DNA from: Bryoerythrophyllum caledonicum
Lineage: Eukaryota > Streptophyta > Bryopsida > Pottiales > Pottiaceae
Length of the DNA: 64,000 nt
Direction of reading: 5' to 3'
Assembly: GCA_963971425.1 (NCBI GenBank)
Contig: OZ020516.1
Location: forward strand, 17,410,593 to 17,474,592
Shown piece after piece: positions 1 to 10,930 of the stretch (positions are counted from its first letter, which is position 1; the number at the start of each line of letters is the position of its first letter). The notes below the pieces were generated by a model. The model was given only the letters and a program-made list of their open reading frames with translations. It was not told where the DNA came from and made no database searches. The position numbers and the translations under genes are program-made.

Positions 1-304
1 GGATGATATTCGCGTGTAATAGGCTGCATGAAAATAAGTAGCAGTTCTCTAAACGCATACTATAATTGCTCAGATAAAAATGAAGCCCACACAGAACCAC
101 GCTTCAAAGACAGAGTAGATAAAGGCAGGTTTATCGCATACGTTTCACAGTGGTAAGAACCCGACCCCCACAAGAGTTCAAAAGGAAGCACTCTCACGAA
201 CGAGGAAGGACGTACAACATCCATTACTGACCATCCAAAACCAGCCCGACGACGCCCACAGAACTTGATTTAGACGCTCAAAGGTCAAGAAAAGGTAAAG
301 AAAC

Positions 305-569
305 GCACTTTCAGAACGCCAGCCTTGGAGGAGAGTCCGTACGGTAAATCCTCGAGCTCGGTCACTCGATGCGCTAGACGGATCGGAAGCTCCTTGTGCA
401 GAAATTGCGACGACAACAAAAGGTTCCGCTCCGACGGATAGGAACCGAAATCCAGCATGTACTTGAGGCTCACTCCGGTCTGTTTAATAAAGCTACACCT
501 GTAGATGTCGTCCACTACATTTCTAGAAACCGTATCCACGAGCCTCCGCGCAGCTGCTCGAGCCGCCAT
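305..569 (-). CDS. PDK: Pyruvate dehydrogenase kinase, first exon (gene leaves the window)
   Basis: PDKs are mitochondrial serine kinases with a GHKL-type ATPase fold. They inactivate the pyruvate dehydrogenase complex by phosphorylating E1-alpha. The frame starts at ATG 569 and gives about 88 residues matching the N-terminal helical part of plant PDKs: KQTGVSLKYMLDFGS, then SERNLLLSSQFLHKELP, then LPYGLS and VLKV. A GT donor (gtttct) just below 305 splits the codon after VLKV, where the family continues with RDWY. I do not see the next exon in 1-304, so it probably lies beyond the edge. The kinase core (N, G1 and G2 boxes) is outside the window. The leader before the conserved block is Ala/Arg-rich and could contribute to mitochondrial targeting. 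I am confident of the family and less so of the exact donor. Confidence 0.8.
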
Positions 570-1404
570 CGCTCCAAATTCTCAAAACTATCCACACAAA
601 ACGTCCAATCACAGCCCTCCTACCGCCCCTTCACCCTCCCTCCGCAAGGATAAGAGCCGCAATACTCTGAACTCCGCGTGTTCATGCTACACAAGCTAAG
701 TATCACCACAACGAACCTCAGACGCACGCCGCGAAGCAAGACCGCAAAAATGCCAGCCTAAAACTAACCGCTTCCTCAACCAAAAACCGGCTACGAAGCT
801 CGACAGCAAAAAGTCCGAAACGCCTCGGACACGAAACCGCCGCCTAGTTCCATCACCCTCCCTTCCGCACCTCCTGCAAACGCAAAGAAAAACGTCGTCA
901 CCTATCCCGCTCCTCCCTCCGTCGCTACTTCTCCAGGAGTGATTCTCCTCCACAGAAACAAAAGACGCTCCCGTCTGACACCACTTATAAAAGCCTGCCA
1001 CTGGAAAGACAGTAGTACACCACACGAAAACACCAACATGCACGAAAGAAGCGCACCTCACTTCCTCCTCGCCTCCGCCGCGCAATTGGAAGCTCCGCCC
1101 GCCGCCACGCCAGATGTCGCTAAAGACTTAACGACGAAGCGAAGTCTGCCACTGAAGTTAAGTCAGCCATAAGATATACCAATTCCGGAGCAAGCTCGCC
1201 CTCGCGATAGCAACATGCAGGGTCCGGGAGGCGGAGAACGAAGACCTCCTCCTCCGAGGGGACTCTGCGTCTACAACTGGAGGTGCGAGGTGACCCAAAG
1301 GCGTGGATGGTGTAGATTTGGGGCGGAGGGTGTTCGTCCTGGGGAGATTTAAGGGGGGGAGCGGGTTTAGGGGGGGATGGGGAGCGGACGTTCAGCGGAC
1401 GATA
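570..1404. promoter_or_regulatory. 5' flank of the PDK gene
   Basis: This stretch lies upstream of the PDK start. It has no conserved coding frame on either strand; the short frames are compositional. It is more GC- and CT-rich than the repeats to its right, as expected of a plant gene leader and promoter. I could not place a TATA box or transcription start. Confidence 0.4.
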
Positions 1405-1467
1405 CGGTGGTCCACGTCGACGGTTCGGTGATCCACGTCGGCGATTCGGTGGTCCACGTTGACGATT
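1405..1467 (+). repeat. 21 bp tandem repeat, three copies
   Basis: Three adjacent 21 bp units begin at 1405, 1426 and 1447. Each reads CGGTGGTCCACGTCGACGGTT or a 2-4 base variant. The unit length is a multiple of three, but no supported coding frame runs through it. Confidence 0.85.
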
Positions 1468-1559
1468 TGGTTTCGTTCGTTGCTTTTCGAGCTTTTGTCG
1501 TGGCGGGCTTCAATTTGCTTCGTCATGGAATCTCGGGCGTTGGATAGACTTCGGACCAG

Positions 1560-1665
1560 CGGAAAACGTTACTTTAAAAGTTGCTTTGTAAGTTACTTTG
1601 AATTAGCTTTAAAGTTACTTTTAACGAAGTTGCTTTAAACGTTGCTTTTTATTGTTGCTTGAATA
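1560..1665 (+). repeat. Degenerate GTTRCTTT simple repeat
   Basis: The 8-10 base words GTTACTTT and GTTGCTTT recur about ten times with short AA-rich spacers. The block ends directly at the Harbinger-type element that starts at 1670. Confidence 0.7.
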
Positions 1666-1669
1666 CTTA

Positions 1670-2621
1670 GGGTTGGTTTACATTAGGCCCAGGGTTGGAT
1701 GGAAGGCCGGCCAAATTTGCCTTCAATCCGGCCCCAAATGATGTAAAGCATTGAAGCCAGATTCTAGGGCCGGATTTCAAATTCATCATCTTGGCCCTAG
1801 TCAATGGAAAGTGTTGGGGCCATATTCTAGGGCCAAATTTCCAATTTTTAAGTGTCTTAGATTTTCATAAGGTTCAACTAAAAATTATAGAAGCACATAT
1901 GTCAAGCCTATGTCTTTGTTTCTTTCCTAGTTTAAAGAAAAATAGATTTCATATATTCACTTTATATGTTTACTTTCCTTATACTACATATAAAATTATA
2001 AAATAAATAAGAGTAATTTTTCTATTTTCATTAAAAAAAAACAACCCATTATTCTTATTTTTGATAGGTCTAAAATAAAAGAGAGTTTTTTTTCATATAT
2101 GTTTTTTTTCATTTTGCAACTTAAAATTCCTCTTCCTATTTTTACTATTGGAAACAAGAGTTTTATTTACATTATTAGACCAAATCCCTTTTTTGGGTGC
2201 ATATCCAAAAGCGACGAGTATTTTTACTTTTTCAAAATTAAAATTAAAAAGTAAAATTTTTTTTTTTTCAGAAATAAAATGAAAAATGAAAAATGTTAAA
2301 ATACTTTTTAAAATAAAAATAAAAATTCTATTTTTTTTAATAACTAACGGTAGAGATTTGAAGGATCCAACGGAGGAACCGAATCCGGCCCTAGATGGGA
2401 GTTTGGGTCATCCCAAAGCTCGTCCCGATTGCTCCTTTGGGGCCTGAAGGTTTGACGCCAAAACCATGCCACCTAAGGCGACACGTAGGATGAAATGTAG
2501 TTCCAGCCGGCTCCAAGTATAAAGCTCTTGGGTTGGATTTTGAGAGATTGAAAGACCCTATTGGTTGAAACTTGGAGAGTTTCGGCCGGCCCTCAATCCG
2601 GCCCCAAGTATAAACCGACCC
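1670..2621. mobile_element. Non-autonomous PIF/Harbinger-type element (952 bp)
   Basis: The left end starts GGGTTGGTTTACATTAGG and the right end, reverse complemented, starts GGGTCGGTTTATACTTGG. Both ends carry a GGCCGGCC/ATCCGGCCCCAA block further in. TTA flanks both sides (1667-1669 and 2622-2624), the 3 bp target duplication typical of PIF/Harbinger. The interior is AT-rich with homopolymer runs and no transposase frame. The GTTTACA word near the tip recurs in the other Harbinger-type elements at 15998 and 24191. Confidence 0.75.
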
Positions 2622-2851
2622 TTATATGTCAGTCGGAAACTGTATATATAGACACATATTTTTACTATGTAGGATACGAAAATTGTATTTGAAGCTTAAC
2701 CAAGCTTACTACCTTTGGGTTGAAGATTCTTTAACTAACATCTTTCATTTGGAGGTCATTTCAATAAATTTGAACCTTGTAATCATATTCAAACATGGTA
2801 CCATACCTGTGGAAATTGTGGTCACTAGTGGCACCTTTTGACGTGTTAGAG
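2619..2851 (+). repeat. 0.22 kb TTAA-flanked MITE-like family, copy 1
   Basis: This copy matches those at 9337, 23539 and 32270. Shared blocks are GTCAGTCGG near the start, AAGATTCTTYAACTAACATC, TTTCATTTGGAGGTCATTTC and CACTAGTGGCACCTT near the end. The right terminus TGACGTGTTAGAG is followed by TTAA. The left terminus is shared with the end of the neighbouring Harbinger-type element. Confidence 0.75.
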
Positions 2852-3339
2852 TTAAATATTGCTTTAAAAGTTATGCGACGCTTGATCATTTTGTGACCAC
2901 GTAGCCACTTTTTGGTCTTCAGATGTGTAAGAATTCAATTTGCATGAGATACGTTCTTAATTAGATTGTAAACTTACCAAGTTTAGATTTATAAACACGG
3001 TTTGCGAAAGTCTAATTATGATTTGGAGATTACAGAACTCCTGGAATACATTTCCATATACACCACATAATCTCAAATGCAATGAATGCTTGCAAACACA
3101 ATGGTACATATTATGTAGTATTTTGTAGATATGGAAAATGAATTTGGTCTTACATTATTGATGAAGTTTGTCTTTAGGAGACACTTTGTTGTGATGTGAT
3201 TGTTGATTTCTTCCTTCACATAATATGAAACTTCCGTTTGTGTTTGTATAAGTTTTGGAATACTTTTGTATGCAATCATGTGAACAAAAGTTGGAAATTC
3301 ATGATAAATCATCATGCATGCATATTTACTTTGTGCATT
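2852..3339. other. AT-rich spacer, nothing recognised
   Basis: No conserved frame, paired ends or RNA gene was found here. Short frames on both strands look random. Confidence 0.5.
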
Positions 3340-5830
3340 GTATATTAGGCAAAGCTATCAATATATATAAAGAGCTCCCGTCCCGAAAGGGGAGGCCGGA
3401 GTCAATAAAGTATCTGTTCATTCCACCACTAAACAAATACCCACCAGACATAGGTATAGTAGTATGGAACTACCCCCCCCCCTTTCGAGGATAGATGTTG
3501 TGTAACACATAACCAATACCAATACCAGTAACCAATAACCAAGAATCCAAGACCAATCACACCCACAGAGCTGAGTACGAGGAGATGGGGTGTAAGGTTA
3601 AAGATGTGCATTGAGAGGTTTTTAAGGGGAGATCATTTAGTTCTGAAAGATATTGGTTATTTTTAGTTTTTTGTTTGTGTAGGAGTATAGACATCGCATG
3701 TTGGATAGCAATGGTGTTGATTTTTGTAAATGTCTTTTTTATTGGATTGATATGGATATTGAATGTTTTTTCAAGACTTTTCATAGAGGGAATGAAGGTA
3801 GTAGCTCTAGCTCCAGCAGTGATGACAACAAGGGGATCAACTTTCCATCTAAAAGTTGCAATGTCATTAATAAGTGGTTGGTATTTGTAAATTTTGTTTT
3901 CGATTGATTCAGTGGAAAATTTATCATTACAATAATTGAATTCAATAAATTGGATAATAAGGTTTGTATTTATATGGCCCAGTGGAGGGTCTTTATATGG
4001 TAATCCTTTGATGCATAGTATGTCTGGCTTAATTCTGGCATTATAGTGACATCTATGGGTTCCACATGTGCAGGGAAGTAGCCATGAAGGGACCGTATTT
4101 TCTTGTGGTTTGTTGTTGAAGGTTCCGGCATTCATAAGTATAAAACATTGTGATTTATTAGAGGTATTATTGATTTATGGATTTCCCATAGCGCATTATT
4201 GTGCCTTTTGATAATTAGGGAATGTATATGATGATTTTGGCATTTGAGGAGTAGGTGGAACTATGTGTCCAGGTCTGCGGAGGTGCATATTGGGCATGTT
4301 ATGGATGGAAATTGTTCGATTCCAAAGAAGAGTTGTTTACGGGTATATCCCATACATTGTCCAACACGAAATTTGATAAGACACGTTTTTTGTGAATCTA
4401 TAATTGTGGGGGTTTTTCCAAAAATTTGTAGAGAGTTTGTTATCAATGTCGTTATTACCGGTCCGTTTGTCTATGTTTGGAAGGCTTTCCGAGATTAAGT
4501 CGAGGTTGTTGATTAAAGCTTGTTTTTTGAGGTATTTATCCAAAAATCTGATAGGGCCTTTGTCTGGGATGTTGACATGTGCACTGACTTTGTGGAGGGT
4601 TGTAGTTTGTGTTCATTTTTGTAGCATTTGAACCATAGATATTAGTATGGCTTGGTCGAGGTGACTATTGTGGAGGGTGGGATGTGTTATTTGTGTCTTT
4701 AATAGACATAGTACATTTATACAATTTGTAAAGATGTGTGTTGGTTCATTAGCATATTGTGTGGTGATAATTTGGAGGGTTTTGTGGAGGGCCATCATTT
4801 CTGCTCTGAGAATAATTTGAAGTCCAAGTAATCGTTTGGATATTTTATTGCTTTGGCTGAGTTGTATAGACCATATCCAACTTTTTCTCTTTGTCAATTT
4901 CCCGGGCTGATTTCTATTGGCTCTTTGAAGGAACCATTTGTGTAGTAACTATATGCCATGGCAAATTTTAAGGGGATGGTTATAATATGTGGGGAGGGGT
5001 GGTGGTGTGATGATATGGCTTTGTTTGGGTGGTAAGGTGGGTTCTTCATATGGTACCAAATCTGCTTCAAAGAGAGCTATGAGGTGGGAGTTTGGAAATG
5101 GGCCCAAGTGTGGGTTAAAGTTTTGATACCAATTATTGTCTGGAGTGATAATAATGGTGGAGGTAGAATTTGGATCATTTTTTGCCACGAGTCTTGCCCA
5201 ATGTATTGCTTGTTGTGTTCCTTTTTTATTGTGGAGGTGTGCAATACCGTTTCCAATCCATTTGTAGTCAAAGGCGTTTCATAGTCAGCCAAATTTTTGG
5301 TCTCTTTCAAAAGGTGAATGAACTTCATAAGTAATATAGAGCATGTGACGGGGAATGAAAAGTACGATTGTTGGATGTTGAAGGATGAGATTAGTGAGTC
5401 CAGAATGGGCATGGGTAGTGCGTAATGTCCGAGTTTGAGGGAGTCAATTTTTGGGATGCGGTATTTATATCTTTGGTAGAACCAGACTATTTCGGTTTCG
5501 AATGTATGAGTTATTGGTACAATATTTGTGGGAGTTTGTAATTTGTTATGGTATTGGTTCCATAGCAATTGTAATCTAGTGATGGAGATAGTGATTAGAT
5601 GTCTCCCGTTGTCTTCGTATATTTGTGCGTGGTCAACATTAATTTTAATTGTATTGTTTAATGTGAGAATGTCTTTTTTTGGGATTGCATTCCGTTGTTT
5701 AGGAGGGGCATGATTATGAGTGGGATAACGGATCTTGAATCACGGAGTTGTTCTTGGAGGTGGTGTGTTTGGATGATTTCTAAGTATGATTTATTTTGGG
5801 TGTTTTGGTAAGAAAGAAGGACTATGATAG
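3340..5830 (-). mobile_element. LINE copy A, 5'-truncated, reverse orientation
   Basis: Read on the minus strand, this is the 3' half of the same LINE family found from about 46 kb to the right edge. The reverse complement of about 5530-5770 aligns almost base for base with 63720-64000, for example TACTTAGAAATCATMCAA and GACAACGGGAGACATCTAAT. Similarity fades near 5815-5840, so the copy is 5'-truncated, as is usual for LINEs. The 3' end lies near 3340-3480, with a GAACAGATACTTTATTGACT tail and a CCCCTTTCGGGACGGG hairpin on the sense strand. It contains several nonsense and frameshift changes. Confidence 0.85.
3557..5790 (-). pseudogene. LINE ORF2 C-terminal half: RNase H, zinc knuckle, restriction-like endonuclease
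   Basis: This is the decayed C-terminal half of a LINE polyprotein. In order along the minus strand: (1) an RNase H-like block around 4613-4897, with RAEMMALHKTL followed by THIFTNCINVL, where the second acidic residue has become N; (2) a Cys/His knuckle around 4240-4300, ITCPICTSADLDT then a stop then FHLLLKC, the stop being TAG where a Trp codon is likely; (3) a C-terminal block at 3557-4135 with KPDILCIKG, IQFIEFNYCND, KIYKYQPL and VITAGARATTFIPSM. The PD, then I-E/D, then K..KY spacing resembles the restriction-like endonuclease of R2-type LINEs. Reverse transcriptase is missing from this copy because of truncation but is present in copy B. RNase H and the knuckle are fairly clear; the endonuclease call is a motif-level inference. 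Confidence 0.65.
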
Positions 5831-6510
5831 AGTGATTCGAACTCAATGATGAATGAAGCAAAAACTTTGTAGCATTCAAACTCAGGGTTGATCTCATCGA
5901 CTTTTTGGTTTTATAGCCCCCAATACATTGCAACTACTAAATATGATACATATAAAACCTTTAAACTGTTGTTTCGTTTATAACGTGTAAAACCAGTTTG
6001 CAATCCAAATTGCAAGTGGGCGTTATGTATTTGCACCAACTGAGTAAAAAATTGACCGATATGTGGAATAGCACGTCGATATATGTGAAGAGGCAGCCGT
6101 GCCCAAAAAGAACATGTTTCTATTGAGGTTTTATTACTTGCAACATAAATAATGCATAAAATGTTCTTCATTGAGCATTATGAGGCACTAGAATTTTACT
6201 AGCGTGATCAATAGAGGGATTGGAAAAGTCAAAATCTATCCAGAGTTGTGCTACGAGACCATGTCTGCATCATCCAAGGACAACATGGACATGATTAAAA
6301 GTATAAAAAATGAGTTATATCATGGACTTGATGGGATTCCTTTATTTACCCGTGGTCGAGCATTGCACCAAGCCTTAGCCTTGGGTGGGTCCATTTTTCT
6401 GGCCTTCTCATTTTTGGGGCTCTACAGAATTTTTTAGAGTTTTGTTAGAAAAATTTCAAGCCTACGGCCCCAAATTGCTGTAAGTACGACTACCAAAAGG
6501 TGCCTCGCTA
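5831..6510. other. Unassigned spacer
   Basis: Short frames on both strands do not resemble a known family. No paired termini were found. Confidence 0.45.
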
Positions 6511-6726
6511 CACTAATTTTGATGTTTAGTGTCATGGGCAGTAAATGACTTGTAAATGCTATAAGCTTTCACTCTTGATGAATATTTTTATTGACCATGT
6601 CACTATGACCCCCCTCTTTGAATAGTATAGATTGTTGTGCTCTTAGTAAAAATTCAAATCAAAAGTAAAAACGTACAACATTTACAAGTCATTTACTGCC
6701 CATGACACTAAACATCAAAATCAGTG
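6511..6726. mobile_element. Tc1/mariner-type MITE with 48 bp inverted repeats
   Basis: The two 48 bp ends (6511-6558 and 6679-6726) are inverted copies with one mismatch. They begin CACTAATTTTGATG on the left and CACTGATTTTGATG on the right. The element is 216 bp and TA dinucleotides flank both ends (6509-6510, 6727-6728), as expected of a TA target duplication. There is no coding capacity. The near-identical arms suggest fairly recent movement. Confidence 0.85.
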
Positions 6727-7091
6727 TATTTATTTATGTCAATTCTTCTTGTTGTTTTGAAATGATAAAGTAGTGAAGGATCTTACACTTTCTACCTTTG
6801 TATTAAAAATGTTTGTTGAAGAAGAGCTTTTAAGTAGCTCCTATTTTAGTACAAACACCTTTTAATTAATGGAAACTAGTATGGTGGAATGAAGATTGGA
6901 TATTACGGAATAATACTATCTTGTACAAATATGAATTAAGGAAATGCTGAGAAGCACACGATTGTGTATTCTATCTTTTAAAGATAAAGAAAGCACCACT
7001 TGGAGCGTTGAATGTTGATAAAAATTATAAAAATTCAAAATAATATGTAATTTGAAAGATGTAAATTTTACAAGTGGCAAACGGGATATTA
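6727..7091. other. AT-rich spacer
   Basis: Nothing recognised on either strand. Confidence 0.45.
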
Positions 7092-7583
7092 TCTACCTAT
7101 ATAAAAGGCGTCAATCTGTCTGTCCGCCGCTCCCGGTCACGTGACCTCTATGTCTTGATTTTGACCTCTTGATGTGAAGGTGAGGCACGGTGATGCACTC
7201 TTCTCGACTCTTGATATTAGGTAGTAACCTAATGACTCTTGATTTTGACCTCTTGATGTGATGGGTTTTCTCCTCCTATGTTAGGTAGTAACCTAATGAC
7301 TCTTGATTTTAACCTCTTGATGTGAAGGGTTTTCTCCTCCTATACTAGGCAAGTGATACTTATGACCACAAAGGGTCGATCAAAATGCAAATGTAAAGCA
7401 AAAATACTTTATTTTTGGAGTGGATTTAAACTAGGGTAATGTTTACATTCACTCCAACAGTATGAGTACTTTTCCATTTAGATTCGATTTGAGCTTATAG
7501 GTTTTAAAATACAAAACATAGAAACGTAAATTGAACACACCGCCCTCCGCTCTTCCCGTTGGGACGACGGGTACCAACCCTAG
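7092..7583 (+). mobile_element. Non-autonomous Helitron (492 bp)
   Basis: The 5' end is TCTACCTATATAAAAGG, preceded by host A. The 3' end has a short GC-rich hairpin (CCCGT, loop, ACGGG at about 7556-7571) followed after 8 bases by CTAG and then host T. The TC start, hairpin plus CTAG end and A/T insertion site are the standard Helitron signature. It has no inverted ends and no Rep/helicase frame. Internally, a segment with TTAGGTAGTAACCTAATG is repeated at 7217 and 7281 (period 64), together with a CTCTTGATTTTGACCTCTTG motif. Confidence 0.8.
7217..7340 (+). repeat. 64 bp direct repeat inside the Helitron
   Basis: Two units start TTAGGTAGTAACCTAATGAC at 7217 and 7281 and continue through GATGTGA and GGGTTTTCTCCTCC. 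The TTAGGT..ACCTAA core is itself a small palindrome. Confidence 0.8.
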
Positions 7584-7684
7584 TGCAATATATAATTAGA
7601 TTGGGATTTGATGCACACATAATACAATTTTAAAATTATGAATAGAAAATGTGATCTCTAGGAGGTGTGATACAAAAACTTCAA

Positions 7685-8623
7685 CCCCTAAATTTCTTTG
7701 ACCATTTCACACCAAATACACTTCAAATCTACTAATTGTAGGGCAATGAGTAAAGAAGAAAACATAAACTCTTGTTTCTAGTATTAACTGTAGAATCTCA
7801 ATTAAAACTTATCATGAAACACACTCACAAAATTTCATAAACTTTGACCACGAGGATTGAAAGATTATAGTGTTGAAGTAAAGAAAAGGGTTCATTTTCT
7901 TCCTTGCCTAGAGTGGATCCGCAAACTTTGACTTCAATTGGTATCAAATCTTTGCACTACACAAGGTCTAAACTCATGACCATCATGCCAAGCATAATAT
8001 AAGTTCCACGTACAATAATTTTTAGAGGTAGTGGAGTGGTGTAGCATATTCAAAACAATTGTGCAATGAGTGAAGGTTCAAAAATTTTCAACTAATTTTC
8101 TTTTTTGAATTAGATATGTTTTAGAATGAGAATCCAAATGGTCGATAAGAAGGTTTACACTTAATATTGTTGTAGAAAAAATAAAAAGTAAGAAGTAAAA
8201 AATATGAAGATCTCTAAGTTTTATGTGGAAACGAAGAAGTTTTTTTGGTATCTTCCTCGACAATGTGTAACAATGTGTGAAAATATTTGACTTGGGTTAT
8301 TGTGCTATTTTTCACTAAAGACAAGAAATGTTTTTATGACAACAGGAAAGGAAATAGTATTACATACTAGTATTGAAAATCTCATATTCAAAAGAATGTG
8401 CTAGCAAAAGTTTTTGAAGTCCCTTGCCTGCACTTGAGAAGTTTTTTTAAGATGGCACAATTTTGTTCCTTTAGGTCCAACGAGAATACAATGTATATTC
8501 CCATGTACCTCTTATCTTCTTGCTTTTTGAAAAAATAAATTGGGATTGTAATTATATATTGCCACCATGGGAACATACCCAAGATTTGCAAAAGCCTACC
8601 TTTGGGCTTTTATCATTTAGGGA
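7685..8623 (+). mobile_element. 0.94 kb TTAA-flanked family, copy a
   Basis: The sequence begins CCCCTAAATTTCTTTGAC and ends TTATCATTTAGGGA, with TTAA after the right end and TCAA before the left. Landmarks shared with the other copies are TTTCACACCAAA near the start, GATTGAAAGATTATAGTGT about 190 bp in, CACTACACAAGGTCTAAA, then TTGTGCAATGAGTG. No protein of the family is evident. It looks like a non-autonomous DNA transposon with short CCCCTAAA ends. Confidence 0.75.
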
Positions 8624-8627
8624 TTAA

Positions 8628-9336
8628 AAGGATCATGAGAGAAACTCTAAATAAAGTGTAGCCATGACCACTTCGCCATCAAATAGTATTGATTTTTAAA
8701 ACTAGTTTTTGAAATGAAATAAATAATAACATCTAGGGTGCTACAAATACCTCACCTTCAAATTCAAAAAATTTCCAAAGCTAGATTATTTATTCAATAT
8801 ATTGAATAAAAACATATACAGTACATGAAAATTTTAATCTTTTACATATTTAAATTTTAGTATGATGGACCTCTTATTGTTACTGAATGGAAACTTTACA
8901 TGCATTAAATATATGTTTATGTCAATCCTTTATTAACATTTTAAAACATTTCTACAATTTATAAACATTTTTGATCAATTGTCTTAGCTGAGTAGGAATT
9001 ATATGATGCAGAAGAAGGTGAATTATTTGATGTTTATGATTGCGGGAACAAATTCTGAAGTAATTGTTTACAATAAATAATTCCCAATACAAAAAATTAA
9101 ATAAAAACTAACAAATTTTCCACAAAGCTTATACAATTTCCTACCACCAAAAAAACCTTAAAAGAAGTTCAATATAAAATTGACATCTCACAAACTTACC
9201 AAAATTCTTTAATAAAGTCTATTTTTGGACAGCAATCATGTAGAGATCCACTTTTTTTAATTCCTATGTTAAGTTTTTTTTTAAATATTAATGCTACGAA
9301 TTCATGTGGAGGAGGACCTTTGGATTAGATTTCCCT
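8628..9336. other. AT-rich spacer, nothing recognised
   Basis: No supported frame or repeat boundary was seen. Composition matches surrounding repeat-derived DNA. Confidence 0.45.
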
Positions 9337-9564
9337 TTAATCTTTAGACATCATAAGGTGACACCAATGGCCACAATATTCTATATGTATATGTATGTTG
9401 TTGTGTTTGAACATAATATGGTTTAGATATTGAAATGACCTCCAAATGAAAGATGTTAGTTGAAGAATCTTCAATCCAAAGGTGTAAGTCTTGCTAAACT
9501 TTGATACAATTTTGTATGCTACAGAGTAAAATACATGCCTAAATATATGGTTCCCCATTGACAT
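9337..9564 (-). repeat. 0.22 kb TTAA-flanked family, copy 2
   Basis: Inverted relative to copy 1. It shares the CTTTGGATTGAAGATTCTTC and TTTCATTTGGAGGTCATTTC blocks on the minus strand. It abuts copy b of the 0.94 kb family through a shared TTAA at 9565-9568. Confidence 0.75.
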
Positions 9565-9568
9565 TTAA

Positions 9569-10492
9569 CCCCTAAGAGACCAAGTGTCAAAAAACGCCAC
9601 GTTGAAGGTTTTAGTTAGGTTCCTATACTGTCAATTTCTAACATTTTACAATTGAATGGCATTACTAAAATCCAAGTGGGAAAACAAATTTTCCTCTTAA
9701 ATCGGACATTTAATGAAAAGTTTTAGGGTTTTGAATTTCAAACGAGGAGAGTGGGCACATCAAGCACCTCCAAGAACTTTTCCTAGGACATTGTTTTAAA
9801 TGTGAGATTTTCAATATGAGCATGTTATATTATTTCCTTTCGTGTTGTTAAATTTTTTTTTGTCATAAGTGAAAAATTGCATATCAACCCAAGTCAAACA
9901 TTTTTGCACATTGTCATAAAATTTTTGGGCAAGATACCAAAAAAACTTCTTCCTTTCCACATGAAACTCAAAGATCTTCATAATTTTTACTTTTTATCTT
10001 TTCCACAACAATATCTAGTGTAAACCTTCTTATCAACCAATTGGATTATCAATCTAAAACATGTTAAGTTCACAAAAAAAAAAAACTTGAATTGGCAATT
10101 TTTGAACCTTCACTCCTAGTACAATTGTTTGAATATCCTACACCCCTCGACTACCTCTAAAAATTGGTGTACAAGGAACTTACATCATCCTTAACACAAT
10201 GGTAACGGATTTAGACCTTGTGTAGTGCCAAGATTTGACACCAAGTGAAGTCATATGATCCACTCAGCGTTGGGAAGAAGACAAACCATTTGATTCACTT
10301 CGAACACTATTATCTTTCAATCCGTGCGGTCAAAGTTTATCAAACTTTGCGAGTAAGTTTCTTGATAAGTCTTAATTGAGATCCTACAGTCAAATCTAAA
10401 AATCACAGTTTTTGTTTCCTTCTTTATCCATTGCACTAGAATCCAACAATTTTGAAGTGTTTTTGGTGTGAAACTGTCAAGGTACCTTATGG
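9569..10492 (-). mobile_element. 0.94 kb TTAA-flanked family, copy b
   Basis: Full-length, minus orientation. It begins (plus strand) CCCCTAAGAGACCAAGTG after TTAA and ends AAACTGTCAAGGTACCTTATGG before a degenerate TTGA. The landmark CTTTCAATCCGTGCGGTCAA lies at about 10315. There is no open frame of interest. Confidence 0.75.
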
Positions 10493-10930
10493 TTGAAGAG
10501 CTAAATCAACAAACCACGCCGTGAGACACTAACATTTACCTTAAACCTTGTGTGCAATCCTAAGCAGATAAAGTCCAACAAATCTGCTAACGGATATTAT
10601 AGTTTACACATTCCTCTTTGGCATCATTAAGATGCAAGTTACGTGTCATATTTTAAGGAGGCTTTAAACACTTGTAGATGACAACTTTCATTCATGTCCA
10701 CCTCCCGATTCGGAACTCTCTGGGTTATGGGCATCGAGATCTGGAGCATTCATCATCCAACGACAAACGTCCCGTGCAAGAGGAGTTAAAAAAAAAGTTG
10801 TGGCACTTTACATCATTGCAGATGAGGTTGTGATGGAGATGCTGTGTGAGTCATTAGGAGGGTTCTGGCTTTCTATTCGTTGGTTTAGTTCAAATGGTTT
10901 CCTCCGTAAGGCAGTTGGGAACCGTGTATA
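10493..10930. other. Spacer ending in a fragment of the 0.22 kb family
   Basis: The last bases before 10931 (GGGAACCGTGTA) and the first after 15913 (ACATGCACATATTTTTGG) join into a continuous 0.22 kb family sequence. The Tc1-like element therefore landed inside a copy of that family. The rest is unassigned. Confidence 0.5.

Noticed and set aside
696-1085. 129-residue minus-strand open frame upstream of PDK
   Set aside because: Low-complexity Gly/Arg/Val composition, no family motif, and it lies in the PDK promoter and leader.
4244-4498. Plus-strand frames across 4.2-5.7 kb
   Set aside because: They are antisense shadows of the LINE copy A coding strand.
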